NCBI RefSeq assembly: GCF_001650345.1
Contig: NZ_LVHF01000012.1
Span: 1,240,001-1,304,000, forward strand
DNA: 64,000 nucleotides
DNA from: Photobacterium jeanii
Lineage (GTDB): Bacteria; Pseudomonadota; Gammaproteobacteria; Enterobacterales; Vibrionaceae
Direction: 5' to 3'
The translations under genes were made by a program, and so were the position numbers. Below, piece by piece: positions 9,479 through 18,452 of this stretch. The first letter of the stretch is position 1. Each line of letters opens with the position of its first letter. The notes beneath the pieces are model-generated. The model did no database searches. It was not told the origin of the DNA and saw nothing but the letters and a program-made list of their open reading frames with translations.

Positions 9479-10591
9479 TTAGCCTAGTAGGCTTAGTGCC
9501 GCCTGAGGCGACTGTTTCGCCTGTGCCAAAATTGACGTAGAAGCCTGAGATAGGATTTGGTTCTTCGTCATTTCGGTTGTTTCTTTCGCGAAGTCTGTAT
9601 CACGGATACGGCTGTTCGATGCCGATACGTTTTCATTAACGTTGTTCAAGTTGTTAATGGTGTGGTTTAGACGGTTTTGCGAAGCACCAAGCTCTGCACG
9701 GTTTGAGTCAACGTACTTAAGTGCGTTATCGATTAGTGCCACTGCTTTTTGTGCGCCAGCAACAGTTTCAACATTCACGTCTTGAATTGTTGTATCTGCC
9801 TTAGTTGCACCTGACAGACCCACACTTGCTGCTAGACCGCCAGAGAATTTAACGCTAGAGCCAGTTGCAGACACAACTTGTAGTGTACCGTCGTCACCTA
9901 CAGATGCGTTGATACCTTCTACAGCACCGTTGATCTTGGTTGCTAGTTCTTCGATATCGTCTCCGCCTTTCGCGCCAACATCGAAGCTCTTACCGTCAAC
10001 AGTAATGTTCAGTGTTTTACCTGCGGTAACAGTCCAGTCTGATGATTTAGGTGTTGTTGCAGTGTGAACTACACCACCCATTTTAGCTTCATCAGCACGG
10101 ATGTTTTTGAATTCCATTTGAACGGCTTCACCAGAATCCGAACCCACTTGGAAAGAACGCGTACCAAAAGTACCGTTTAGCAGTTTAGTACCACCGAAAG
10201 ATGTGGTTTCTGCAATACGGTTAAGTTCGTCTTGCAGTGCTGTTACCTCTTCTTGCATTGAGGTACGGTCTTCTGCTGAGTTCGAGCCGTTCGCAGACTG
10301 TAGCGATAGGTCACGCATACGTTGCAGGATGTTGGTTGTTTCTTGCATCGAACCTTCAGCGGTTTGCGCCATCGAAATACCGTCATTCGCATTTCGAACT
10401 GCCACATCAAGACCACGGCTTTGTGTCATCAAACGGTTAGAGATCTGAAGACCTGCTGCATCGTCTTTTGCACTGTTGATCTTGCTACCTGTCGACAAAC
10501 GCTCCATTGATTTTGCTGATGCATCAGACGCTTGGTTCAGGTAACGCTGAGCGGTCATTGCAGAAACGTTAGTATTTACTGTAACTGCCAT
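9479..10591 (-). CDS. Flagellin (copy nearest flaG)
   Basis: This is a filament subunit of 370 aa. The N-terminal D0/D1 ([20 protein letters not shown], then [14 protein letters not shown]) and the C-terminal D0 ([17 protein letters not shown]) are nearly identical to the next two copies. The copies differ mainly in about residues 170-280, the surface-exposed part, here from [17 protein letters not shown] onward. The start at MAVTVN is fixed by homology and an AAGGAG box. Its sigma-28 -35 element is degenerate compared with the third copy, so it may be a weaker-expressed paralogue. Confidence 0.97.
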   Translation of the reverse strand: MAVTVNTNVSAMTAQRYLNQASDASAKSMERLSTGSKINSAKDDAAGLQISNRLMTQSRGLDVAVRNANDGISMAQTAEGSMQETTNILQRMRDLSLQSANGSNSAEDRTSMQEEVTALQDELNRIAETTSFGGTKLLNGTFGTRSFQVGSDSGEAVQMEFKNIRADEAKMGGVVHTATTPKSSDWTVTAGKTLNITVDGKSFDVGAKGGDDIEELATKINGAVEGINASVGDDGTLQVVSATGSSVKFSGGLAASVGLSGATKADTTIQDVNVETVAGAQKAVALIDNALKYVDSNRAELGASQNRLNHTINNLNNVNENVSASNSRIRDTDFAKETTEMTKNQILSQASTSILAQAKQSPQAALSLLG

Positions 10592-10629
10592 AATGAATCT
10601 CCTTCTAATCCTAAATGGCTTGACCAGCT

Positions 10630-10656
10630 CAGCCGGAAAAACCTTTGTTCTTTATA
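10630..10656 (-). promoter_or_regulatory. Probable sigma-28 promoter, first flagellin copy
   Basis: The -10 block reads TCCGGCTG and is placed like the GCCGGCTG of the third copy. At the normal 15-base spacing the -35 is TATA, not TAAA; a TAAA exists only at 13-base spacing. The leader after the -10 is conserved with the other copies. Confidence 0.55.
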
Positions 10657-10781
10657 ATCTTTATTCAAGAGTTGTAACGGCATGGATAAAAAAACCTTTA
10701 AGGCTTTTTGAAAAAAAAAAGAAAACAGTTATCGAACAGTACAATATAAAAACGTAAGTTTTTGATTTGGTGAATAAATAT

Positions 10782-10810
10782 AAAACGGCAAGGTTAAACC
10801 TTGCCGCCTT
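10782..10810 (-). terminator. Intrinsic terminator after the second flagellin copy
   Basis: The minus-strand stem CGGCAAGG / CCTTGCCG has a 5-base loop and is followed by TTTTAT. It belongs to the same hairpin family as the other flagellin terminators. Confidence 0.8.
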
Positions 10811-10818
10811 CAATTAGA

Positions 10819-11952
10819 TTAACCGAGTAGGCTAAGCGCCGCTTGTGGCGACTGTTTCGCCTGCGCCAAGATTGATGTCGATGCCTGAGTCAGGATCTGG
10901 TTCTTGGTCATTTCTGTGGTTTCTTTCGCGAAATCAGTATCACGAATACGGCTGTTTGATGCCGATACGTTTTCATTAACGTTGTTCAAGTTGTTAATGG
11001 TGTGATTCAAACGGTTTTGTGAAGCACCTAACTCGGCACGGTTTGAGTCAACGTATTTTAAGGCGTTATCAATAAGTGCTACCGCTTTTTGTGCGCCGCC
11101 AACAGTATCGATGTTAACTTCCTGGATAGAGGTTGCCGCTCCCATACCATCTTTTAAGCTTAAGCCGTTACCTTTAGCTTCCGACAAAGTACCACCGAAT
11201 GTGAGGCTTTGACCTGAGGCGCTTACTATCTGAAGTTCACCTTTTTCCGTGATCGATGCATTTACATCTGGCATAGCACCATTGATCTTAGTAGCAAGTT
11301 CTTCAATGTCATCACCCGCTTTAACATTGATATTGACCCCCGTATCCGTCTTACCAGTTGTCGATATAATAAGAGTATCTTTATCGCCCACAGTCCAATT
11401 GCTATCTTTAGCTGTAGCAGCAGTGTGAACCTGCCCACCCATCTCTTTTTCATCAGCGCGGATGTTTTTAAATTCCATCTGAACAGCTTCACCAGAATCG
11501 GCGCCCACTTGGAAAGAACGCGCCCCAAATGTTCCGTTGAGAAGTTTAGTACCACCGAAAGAAGTCGTTTCTGCAATACGGTTTAGTTCGTCTTGCAATG
11601 CGGTAACTTCTTCTTGCATTGAGGAACGATCTTCTGCTGAGTTAGAGCCGTTCGCAGACTGTAGCGACAAGTCACGCATGCGTTGCAGAATATTGGTGGT
11701 TTCTTGCATCGAACCTTCAGCGGTTTGCGCCATCGAAATGCCATCATTCGCGTTTCGGACCGCAACATCAAGACCACGGCTCTGGGTCATCAAACGGTTA
11801 GAGATCTGCAGACCTGCAGCATCGTCTTTCGCGCTGTTGATCTTACTACCTGTCGACAAACGCTCCATAGACTTTGCTGATGCATCAGACGCTTGGTTTA
11901 AGTATCGCTGAGCGGTCATCGCAGAAACGTTAGTATTTACTGTAACTGCCAT
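10819..11952 (-). CDS. Flagellin (second copy)
   Basis: This filament subunit has 377 aa from the conserved start [20 protein letters not shown]. The reading frame is open further upstream to 12036, but homology to its neighbours and an AAGGAG box place the start at 11952. N- and C-terminal D0/D1 domains are almost the same as in the flanking copies. The variable middle (about 170-290) is slightly longer and has its own sequence, including [17 protein letters not shown] shared with copy three. It ends [17 protein letters not shown]. Confidence 0.97.
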   Translation of the reverse strand: MAVTVNTNVSAMTAQRYLNQASDASAKSMERLSTGSKINSAKDDAAGLQISNRLMTQSRGLDVAVRNANDGISMAQTAEGSMQETTNILQRMRDLSLQSANGSNSAEDRSSMQEEVTALQDELNRIAETTSFGGTKLLNGTFGARSFQVGADSGEAVQMEFKNIRADEKEMGGQVHTAATAKDSNWTVGDKDTLIISTTGKTDTGVNINVKAGDDIEELATKINGAMPDVNASITEKGELQIVSASGQSLTFGGTLSEAKGNGLSLKDGMGAATSIQEVNIDTVGGAQKAVALIDNALKYVDSNRAELGASQNRLNHTINNLNNVNENVSASNSRIRDTDFAKETTEMTKNQILTQASTSILAQAKQSPQAALSLLG

Positions 11953-11991
11953 AATGTATCTCCTTGATAATCCAAGATGGCTTGACCAGCT

Positions 11992-12017
11992 CAGCCGGTA
12001 AACCAGAATAATCTTGA
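11992..12017 (-). promoter_or_regulatory. Probable sigma-28 promoter, second flagellin copy
   Basis: TCAA and ACCGGCTG blocks on the minus strand are 14 bases apart. It is a one-mismatch -35 with spacing one short of the FliA consensus TAAA-N15-GCCGATAA. The GATTAT sequence after the -35 and the downstream leader match the third copy. Confidence 0.55.
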
Positions 12018-12027
12018 TTAAAAATAA

Positions 12028-12054
12028 TGACGGCAAGGGTCAGCCTTGCCATTA
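12028..12054 (-). terminator. Weak terminator after the third flagellin copy
   Basis: The minus-strand stem GGCAAGG / CCTTGCC has a 4-base loop. The T-tract is interrupted (GTCATTATTTTT), so termination is probably incomplete and some transcription may run into the second copy. Confidence 0.55.
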
Positions 12055-12063
12055 CTAACCGAA

Positions 12064-13176
12064 TTAGCCTAAAAGGCTTAATGCAGCTTGTGGCGATTGC
12101 TTTGCTTGCGCCAAGATTGATGTCGATGCCTGAGTCAGAATCTGGTTCTTGGTCATTTCTGTGGTTTCTTTAGCGAAGTCAGTATCACGAATACGGCTAT
12201 TTGATGCCGATACGTTTTCATTAACGTTATTCAAGTTATTAATGGTGTGGTTCAAACGGTTTTGTGAAGCACCCAGCTCCGCGCGGTTTGAATCAACATA
12301 TTTCAGCGCATTATCGATTAGCGCTACCGACTTTTGTGCACCCGCAACGGTACTGATATCCACATCTTGGATTGAGGTATCAACACCCGTTGCTGAATTC
12401 AAGCCAACACTCTGAGCAAGATCGCCGGTAAATTTAAGAGCTGTGTCGGTGTTTGCAATCACTTGGATTTTGCCATCTTCACCAACAGAGGCATTAACAC
12501 CTTCGACAGCACCATTAATCTTGGTCGCTAGCTCTTCAATGTCATCGCCTGCCTTTACGTTCACGTCTACGGTTTTGCCATTCACTTCAACGTTCAACCC
12601 TTTGCCCGTAGGGATAGTCCAATCTGAAGCAACACCTTTGCTCGAAGTGTATACTTTGCCTCCCATCTCTTTTTCATCAGCACGGATGTTCTTAAATTCC
12701 ATCTGAACCGCTTCACCCGAATCTGCACCCACTTGGAAAGAACGCGAGCCAAACGTACCGTTCAGTAGCTTAGTACCACCGAAAGAGGTCGTTTCAGCAA
12801 TACGGTTTAATTCATCTTGCAGCGCACTCACTTCTTCTTGCATCGAATTGCGGTCTTCTGCTGAGTTAGAGCCGTTCGCAGACTGTAGTGATAGATCACG
12901 CATACGTTGCAGAATATTAGTGGTTTCTTGCATCGAACCTTCTGCTGTCTGTGCCATTGAGATACCGTCATTGGCGTTTCGCACAGCTACATCAAGACCA
13001 CGGCTTTGGGTCATCAAACGGTTAGAGATTTGCAGACCTGCAGCATCGTCTTTCGCACTGTTGATCTTGCTACCAGTCGACAAACGCTCCATTGATTTTG
13101 CTGATGCTTCAGACGCTTGGTTTAGGTAACGCTGAGCGGTCATTGCAGAAACGTTAGTATTTACTGTAACTGCCAT
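12064..13176 (-). CDS. Flagellin (third copy)
   Basis: This filament subunit has 370 aa from [20 protein letters not shown]; an 8-codon upstream extension (MKELRRYI) is rejected because it reads through the ribosome-binding region. Terminal domains are shared with copies one and two, while the central part (about 172-280, including [19 protein letters not shown]) is distinct. It has the best-conserved sigma-28 promoter of the three MAVTVN-type genes. Confidence 0.97.
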   Translation of the reverse strand: MAVTVNTNVSAMTAQRYLNQASEASAKSMERLSTGSKINSAKDDAAGLQISNRLMTQSRGLDVAVRNANDGISMAQTAEGSMQETTNILQRMRDLSLQSANGSNSAEDRNSMQEEVSALQDELNRIAETTSFGGTKLLNGTFGSRSFQVGADSGEAVQMEFKNIRADEKEMGGKVYTSSKGVASDWTIPTGKGLNVEVNGKTVDVNVKAGDDIEELATKINGAVEGVNASVGEDGKIQVIANTDTALKFTGDLAQSVGLNSATGVDTSIQDVDISTVAGAQKSVALIDNALKYVDSNRAELGASQNRLNHTINNLNNVNENVSASNSRIRDTDFAKETTEMTKNQILTQASTSILAQAKQSPQAALSLLG

Positions 13177-13216
13177 AATGTATCTCCTTAACTCTTTCAA
13201 AATGGCTTGACCAGCT

Positions 13217-13243
13217 CAGCCGGCAAAACCTCTATAATCTTTA
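13217..13243 (-). promoter_or_regulatory. Sigma-28 (FliA) promoter, third flagellin copy
   Basis: On the minus strand TAAA is followed, after exactly 15 bases, by GCCGGCTG. The FliA consensus is TAAA-N15-GCCGATAA. It lies about 40 bases upstream of the start codon. Confidence 0.8.
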
Positions 13244-13375
13244 TTTAAAAGGTTTAACGACATACCACAGGAAACCTTTAGTGTTTTTTTATCGAAAAAG
13301 AGAAAAAAATTGATGGAGAGTTATGTGTAACTGGATGAGTAACGAAAAGTGCGAGGAAGTTCAAAAGACGGGAAA

Positions 13376-13409
13376 TAAAAAAGCGGCAAGGAAAAACCTT
13401 GCCGCTTTT
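13376..13409 (-). terminator. Intrinsic terminator after flaA
   Basis: The minus-strand stem AAAGCGGCAAGG / CCTTGCCGCTTT is followed by further Ts. This is the strongest member of the flagellin hairpin family. Confidence 0.85.
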
Positions 13410-13432
13410 GGAAAGCTGAGTCGTTGTTAGGC

Positions 13433-14587
13433 TTATTGCAGCAATGACGTTGCCGCTTGTGGGATCTGTTTCGCTTGAGCAAGAATTGAGGTACTTGCCT
13501 GCTGTAGGATCTGGTTCTTAGTCATCTCTGTCGTTTCTTTCGCAAAATCAGTATCACGGATACGGCTGTTTGATTGCGAAACATTTTCAGATACATTCGC
13601 CAAGTTATTAATGGTGTGACCTAAACGGTTTTGTTTTGCACCTAAGTCAGCACGCTGGCTATCAATGTACTTCAGGGCTGCATCGATAACGCTAACCGCC
13701 GACTGAGCGCCACCAACTGAAGTTACATCAACTTCTTGCACTGTGGTTAATCCACTCTTAGCACCAGCTGCAAACAGATCTACACTCTTACCAGCGGCAT
13801 CCACACCTTTTGCCAGCTTACTCTTACTGTCGATTTCAATCGTGCCTTCTTCAGAGAACAGCTGTAGCTCACCTTTCTCTGTTACAGATGCATTAACACG
13901 ACCGCCGCTCTGACCATTGATACGGGTTGCCACTTCTTCAATGTCATCACCTTGAATAAGGTCAACAGAAATTGAAGGCGTTGATTCACCACCAATTTTG
14001 ATCTTCATGACATTACTTGAACCTGCGGTCCAATCCGCATTCGCCATACCCGTCGCTTTAATTTTCTGACCACCCATATCTTCGTAGTCAGCACGCACGC
14101 TAGTAATGCCCATGATGATCGCTTCACCTGAGTCAGAACCAATCTGGAATGCCGCTTCGCCGAATGTACCGTTCAGCAACTTACGACCACCGAATGCTGT
14201 GGTTTCAGCAATACGGTTAAGTTCGTCTTGTAGTGCATTCACCTCTTCTTGAATCGCCACACGGTCATCATCTGAGTTTGAACCGTTAGACGATTGAAGT
14301 GATAGGTCACGCATACGTTGCAGGATATTGGTTGATTCCTGCATTGCACCTTCTGCGGTTTGTGCAATCGAAATACCATCATTGGCATTGCGCATTGCCA
14401 CATTCAGACCACGAGTCTGAGCAACAAGACGGTTAGAGATCTGCAGACCCGCTGCGTCATCTTTTGCACTGTTGATCTTCTCACCTGTCGATAGGCGTTC
14501 CATCGAACGGCTTAGATCATCTGATGCCTTAGACAGGTAACGCTGCGCAGTCATGGCAGACACGTTGGTGTTTACTGTTACACCCAT
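13433..14587 (-). CDS. flaA: Flagellin FlaA (core, sigma-54-controlled)
   Basis: This is a 384-residue flagellin that differs from the other three throughout: [20 protein letters not shown], the central [17 protein letters not shown], and a C-terminus [11 protein letters not shown] instead of [11 protein letters not shown]. It resembles the FlaA type that is essential in V. cholerae and major in V. fischeri. A perfect sigma-54 promoter precedes it, as for flaA in V. cholerae, while its paralogues have sigma-28 promoters. It is the first gene of the array in the direction of transcription. Confidence 0.95.
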   Translation of the reverse strand: MGVTVNTNVSAMTAQRYLSKASDDLSRSMERLSTGEKINSAKDDAAGLQISNRLVAQTRGLNVAMRNANDGISIAQTAEGAMQESTNILQRMRDLSLQSSNGSNSDDDRVAIQEEVNALQDELNRIAETTAFGGRKLLNGTFGEAAFQIGSDSGEAIIMGITSVRADYEDMGGQKIKATGMANADWTAGSSNVMKIKIGGESTPSISVDLIQGDDIEEVATRINGQSGGRVNASVTEKGELQLFSEEGTIEIDSKSKLAKGVDAAGKSVDLFAAGAKSGLTTVQEVDVTSVGGAQSAVSVIDAALKYIDSQRADLGAKQNRLGHTINNLANVSENVSQSNSRIRDTDFAKETTEMTKNQILQQASTSILAQAKQIPQAATSLLQ

Positions 14588-14694
14588 TTTGCTCTCCTTT
14601 GACTTTCGCTGTCATTGCCAGCGAAACAGCCTACCCGCGACAGTCAATCCAAAAGACAATGAAGCGGGACTAGCTATATAAAATAATTCATCTT

Positions 14695-14713
14695 TGGCAA
14701 AGTACACTTGCCA
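14695..14713. promoter_or_regulatory. Palindrome just downstream of the flaA promoter
   Basis: Perfect arms TGGCAA / TTGCCA flank a 7-base spacer (AGTACAC). It sits at roughly +3 to +21 relative to the predicted flaA start. The spacing between GG and GC is 12, so it is not itself a sigma-54 element. FlrC is reported to bind downstream of the start site at V. cholerae flaA, so this is a candidate FlrC site (inference). Confidence 0.5.
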
Positions 14714-14726
14714 CCGTTCGGTATTT

Positions 14727-14743
14727 AGCAACAAGTGTGCCAA
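14727..14743 (-). promoter_or_regulatory. Sigma-54 promoter of flaA
   Basis: The minus strand reads TTGGCACACTTGTTGCT, a full match to TGGCAC-N5-TTGCW with 10 bases between GG and GC. The predicted start is near 14716, giving an untranslated leader of about 130 bases. Confidence 0.9.
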
Positions 14744-14814
14744 AAATTAAAATCCTTTATAATCAACAAATTGAACTCAATATTAATTCAATTACACAAG
14801 GTATAATCACGAAG

Positions 14815-14874
14815 AGGCAAAAGGCTGCCTAGTAATTCCTACGCAAGACGGTAACTTGCCTCCACCTTTTGCCT
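14815..14874. repeat. Inverted repeat between flaA and the TPR gene
   Basis: Arms AGGCAAAAGG and CCTTTTGCCT are perfect over 10 bases and are separated by 40 bases; with one bulge they extend to about 13. No T-run follows the right arm. Both arms contain the GGCAA/TTGCC motif that recurs in this intergenic region. It could be a protein-binding site or a structured leader of the plus-strand gene. Confidence 0.5.
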
Positions 14875-15037
14875 TTCAATTTGCCGCTCTTTAAAAAGAT
14901 CATCAGTAACACACTGACATCACCACTAAACAGCCCATAGAACAGATTAGGAACAGTATTTGCATACTTACAGTTATATTGATATCGACGCTTATTTGAC
15001 TCAAACAGACAAACTGCGAGCACACTGAGATCCAACT

Positions 15038-17149
15038 ATGACAAGTGAACACGACAGCACCAGTATGACGCTGGAAGAGGCTTTCAACCTTGGGGTTGAA
15101 CATTACCAAAAAGGTGAGAAAGCAAGCTCACGGGAGATCTTTGAAAAAATCCTTGCTGTTGCTCCTGATTCATTACCCGTACTACAAGTGCTCTCAGTGT
15201 TAGATATGGAAGAACAAGAGTTTGCAGCAGCAGAAGCTAAACTTCGCCATGCACAAAGCTTGGCACCACAAGATCTTTCGCTGATCCTCGATCTTGCTAT
15301 TGCGATCAAAGCACAAGGAAGAAATAAAGAAGCGCTCGGTTTTATTGAAGAAGTATTGTCCTACGATCCTGCCAATACTAGCGCGCTGCAACTTCGGCAA
15401 GAGCTTACCGCCCTCATGGGGCAACGTGGTGCCAGCAAACGCGATCAATACTCGCTAGAAGCCATCCAAAGTCAAAAACAGCAGCAACTTGATACCGAGA
15501 TCCAGAAAACCCTCGATACTGTTGACACCCTAATTGCTCAAGGCCACCACCAGCAAGCAGAGCAATTGATCTTGGCGATCTTATCCCTTGATGAAAATAA
15601 CAGCGCCACTTTGCACAAGTGGGCGCAGCTTTTAATTTCACAAGAGAAAAACATTGAAGCATCCCACCAGCTACGCCGTCTCGTTGAACTGGATCCAAGC
15701 GACGAACTGGCAACTTTTCTGCTCGCAAAAGTCCTTGCACGCCTAAGTAACTACAATGAAAGCCGTTTAGTTTGCCAACAATTTGTGCGTGACAATGGCC
15801 CCAATGCATTAATTGAAAAACAGTGGTTGGTTACATGTGTAAAAGAAGAGTTGTGGCTCCAAAGCGATGAACTCGGTAAATCTTTGGTTGCACGTTACCC
15901 TGAAGACAATGATATTCGCTATCTCTTTGCATTTGCCAAAATGCAGCTGCTTCGCGAACGTCACAATTACACCCCAGAGAGTATGCAAGAAACCTTGAAT
16001 GTACTTGAAAAAGCGTTAGCTGGGGCATCGAAGAAGCGCCATATCGAACTCACCGGTTATAAGGGTGAAGTTTGCTGGTATATGGGTGATCTGACTCAAT
16101 CACGCCAATATTTTAGTGACATTTTGCAACTAAACCCGGATTCAAAATACACCCACTGGGTTCAGCACCATGCCTTCTTACACCAACACGAATGGGATAA
16201 ATACTACGACGCTTTCGAACTTGGTATTGAGCAAAACGCGCGTGTTAGTCACAACCAAGACACACCACGCTGGCATACCAATGCATCAAGTGAAGAAGTT
16301 GTACTCGTTTTACCTGAGCAAGGTGTGGGGGATGAAATTCGTTACTACCATAGCCTTGGTTATATCAGCGAGCGAGCAAAGAAAGTTTTCGCGGCCTGTG
16401 ATCAACGCTTAGTGCCATTTTTATCAAACGCTTACCCAGATATTGAGTTTGTACCTGTGGTACGTAAGCAAGAAGGCCACACTCTTGATATCCCAATGCA
16501 TATTGCTGACCAAGCAACCAGCTGGATCCCCGCTGGTAGTATTGGCCGTGAAATCTACCTCACCACTGGCAAGCACTGGGCAAAACCGCATTACGCTGTA
16601 TTCCCGCAAGACGTAAAACAAAAATGGCAACAGCAAGTAGACCAACACCACACAGGTAAAGGTCTACGTATCGGTATTAGTTGGCGAAGCGGGTTAGGCT
16701 CAGCTGCGCGTAACATCAACTTCTTAAAGACTCATGAAGTGGCGCACTTTATCAAGCAATTCCCCGATGCCACTTTCTATAACCTGCAATACGGTGAATG
16801 CAGCAAAGAGCTGAAAAAGATTGAAAAGCTCAGCGGCAAAAAAGTCATCCAGCTCGATGAGCTCGATCTGAAAGATGATTTTCTTGCCACTGCTGCAGTA
16901 ATGGACTCATTGGACTTAGTATTCACAGCACCAACTGCCGTTCACATGCTGACGGTGAGCACCACCACACCGTGCTATGTCTACGGTGCAGGCTCTAACG
17001 AATCTAATTTTGCCGAGCCAACCGAATACTTTGGTGACATGCATGAAAAACAAGAGTTTTTATTCCGCTTCCCACCACTAATGGGTAACAAGTACCCTAT
17101 GATTGAAGCCATTAGTGATCGAATTAAGAACGATTTCCGTGAAGCTTAA
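15038..17149 (+). CDS. TPR protein with C-terminal glycosyltransferase-like domain, candidate flagellin modifier
   Basis: The 703-residue protein has two parts. Residues about 1-400 are helical TPR-type repeats (for example AFNLGVEHYQKGEKASSREI and ALGFIEEVLSYDPANTSAL). Residues about 420-700 resemble the GT-B-fold C-terminus of SPINDLY/FlmG-like TPR glycosyltransferases: PEQGVGDEIRY near 425, IGISWRSGLG near 545, and MDSLDLVFTAPTAVHMLT near 620-635, where such enzymes bind nucleotide-sugar. There is no signal peptide, so it should be cytoplasmic. It is divergent from flaA, with no other gene between. FlmG of Caulobacter, a TPR glycosyltransferase, modifies flagellin before export. A flagellin-modifying role here is inference; a lipopolysaccharide-related transferase is the alternative. 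Confidence 0.7.
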   Translation: MTSEHDSTSMTLEEAFNLGVEHYQKGEKASSREIFEKILAVAPDSLPVLQVLSVLDMEEQEFAAAEAKLRHAQSLAPQDLSLILDLAIAIKAQGRNKEALGFIEEVLSYDPANTSALQLRQELTALMGQRGASKRDQYSLEAIQSQKQQQLDTEIQKTLDTVDTLIAQGHHQQAEQLILAILSLDENNSATLHKWAQLLISQEKNIEASHQLRRLVELDPSDELATFLLAKVLARLSNYNESRLVCQQFVRDNGPNALIEKQWLVTCVKEELWLQSDELGKSLVARYPEDNDIRYLFAFAKMQLLRERHNYTPESMQETLNVLEKALAGASKKRHIELTGYKGEVCWYMGDLTQSRQYFSDILQLNPDSKYTHWVQHHAFLHQHEWDKYYDAFELGIEQNARVSHNQDTPRWHTNASSEEVVLVLPEQGVGDEIRYYHSLGYISERAKKVFAACDQRLVPFLSNAYPDIEFVPVVRKQEGHTLDIPMHIADQATSWIPAGSIGREIYLTTGKHWAKPHYAVFPQDVKQKWQQQVDQHHTGKGLRIGISWRSGLGSAARNINFLKTHEVAHFIKQFPDATFYNLQYGECSKELKKIEKLSGKKVIQLDELDLKDDFLATAAVMDSLDLVFTAPTAVHMLTVSTTTPCYVYGAGSNESNFAEPTEYFGDMHEKQEFLFRFPPLMGNKYPMIEAISDRIKNDFREA

Positions 17150-17168
17150 CCCGCTATCCTGATGATCA

Positions 17169-17203
17169 AAAAAGCCTTTGCACTCATCATGCAAAGGCTT
17201 TTT
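17169..17203 (+). terminator. Intrinsic terminator after the TPR-glycosyltransferase gene
   Basis: AAAAGCCTTTGCA pairs with TGCAAAGGCTTTT around a 7-base loop, with T residues after it. The A-rich left side means it could also act on the minus strand for flgKL. Confidence 0.85.
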
Positions 17204-17249
17204 GTTATCTGTTAGTTATGTATGCCAACAGATAAAAATAAATTAGCGA

Positions 17250-18440
17250 TTAGATGTAATTAAACAAGTTCAGATCTTTGGTCTTAGCGAACGCTTGTTG
17301 CGATGCCTGCAACGACATCATGTTCTCGTTCAACTCAATCACCGCACTGGCATAATCAAGATCTTCTAATGTACCGCGAGCTTGGCTCATTACGATCTTA
17401 AAGTCTTCATGCATATCTTCTTGGCGATCTAAGGTTTGCAGGCGTGTGCCGACTTCAGAGCGTGCCCGGTTAATATGTTTAAACGCTTCAGAAAGCTCAG
17501 CGGCAACCTGATGTAACTCTGCACTGGCTGATGCATCAGACACACTACTATCAGATAATTCGATCCCGCGTCGGAAAGCGTCAAATACACTGACATGCGA
17601 CTGACGGTTCAAACTGATGGTATCGCCATCTTTGATTTCCCCTTCAAGATCAACCTGTAAGGTACCCCATTTCACACCAACATCTGGTTCGTATTTGCCT
17701 TTTTGCACCGAGACACCATTTTGAAATAGCTCATAATTAGTCCCCGAAGCATCGTTGCTAAAGGTAATATCGTATTGTGAGTTATCCGCATTGTTGGTAT
17801 TGCTGGCATTCGATAGCAGCAATAACGAACCACTTTTTAAATCGTAGTCTGGCTGGTAATCGCCATACGGGTTCGCCACTTCTAAAAACAGTTTGTCACC
17901 AGCATCATTGACTGGCACATCAACCGAGGCAGACACTTTCGCCATTCGTTGGTAACTGTCACCTGCGTATGCCACCACCCCGTTGTTATCACGGAAGAAC
18001 GGCTGCTTGTTGTAACGCGTACCGGCAAAAACAAAGTTGCCTGATTCATCTTGGCTGTTTACCAAGTGCATAAAGGAATCGTACAAGCCCTGCATATCTT
18101 GCTTGTGGGCAATACGGTCATCGGTTGAAAGGGAACCGTTGACCATCATCATGGATTTACGCTTCGCGTCATCAAGCAAAGTTTCGACTTCGGCAATCGC
18201 CGTTTCCTCATTGGTCAGACGGTTACGAGCCAAAGTTATACTTTTTAATGACTGATCAATCTGAGTATTTTGCTGATCAAAGTTCTGGATATAAATTGAT
18301 GCGACCGGATCATCACCCGCTGTCATCAAACGCTTACCAGATGCTAACTGCTGCTGATTTTCTGCGACTTTAACTTGTTGACGGTTCATATCATTCGCCA
18401 CTTGGCGATAATTATGAAAACTTGCCATACGAGTGATCAT
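17250..18440 (-). CDS. flgL: Hook-filament junction protein FlgL (HAP3)
   Basis: FlgL (396 aa) joins hook to filament. The flagellin-like N-terminus (QQLASGKRLMTAGDDPVASI) and C-terminus (DLDYASAVIELNENMMSLQA) are diagnostic. The length matches Vibrio FlgL. The gene starts 12 bases after flgK and shares its promoter. MITRMASFH is the annotated start; the internal ATG at MASFH is also possible. Confidence 0.95.
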   Translation of the reverse strand: MITRMASFHNYRQVANDMNRQQVKVAENQQQLASGKRLMTAGDDPVASIYIQNFDQQNTQIDQSLKSITLARNRLTNEETAIAEVETLLDDAKRKSMMMVNGSLSTDDRIAHKQDMQGLYDSFMHLVNSQDESGNFVFAGTRYNKQPFFRDNNGVVAYAGDSYQRMAKVSASVDVPVNDAGDKLFLEVANPYGDYQPDYDLKSGSLLLLSNASNTNNADNSQYDITFSNDASGTNYELFQNGVSVQKGKYEPDVGVKWGTLQVDLEGEIKDGDTISLNRQSHVSVFDAFRRGIELSDSSVSDASASAELHQVAAELSEAFKHINRARSEVGTRLQTLDRQEDMHEDFKIVMSQARGTLEDLDYASAVIELNENMMSLQASQQAFAKTKDLNLFNYI

Positions 18441-18452
18441 ATCGAGTTACTC

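Noticed and set aside
11537-11911. 124-codon plus-strand frame antisense to a flagellin
   Set aside because: Similar frames occur antisense to every copy and simply mirror the conserved flagellin coding sequence.
11953-12036. 28-codon upstream extension of the second flagellin
   Set aside because: It crosses the leader and promoter elements; all flagellins start at M(A/G)VTVN.
14695-14713. TGGCAA...TTGCCA as a second sigma-54 promoter of flaA
   Set aside because: GG and GC are 12 bases apart; the correct element is at 14727-14743.
15414-15809. 131-codon minus-strand frame within the TPR gene
   Set aside because: It is antisense to a repeat-rich coding region and has no recognisable domain.
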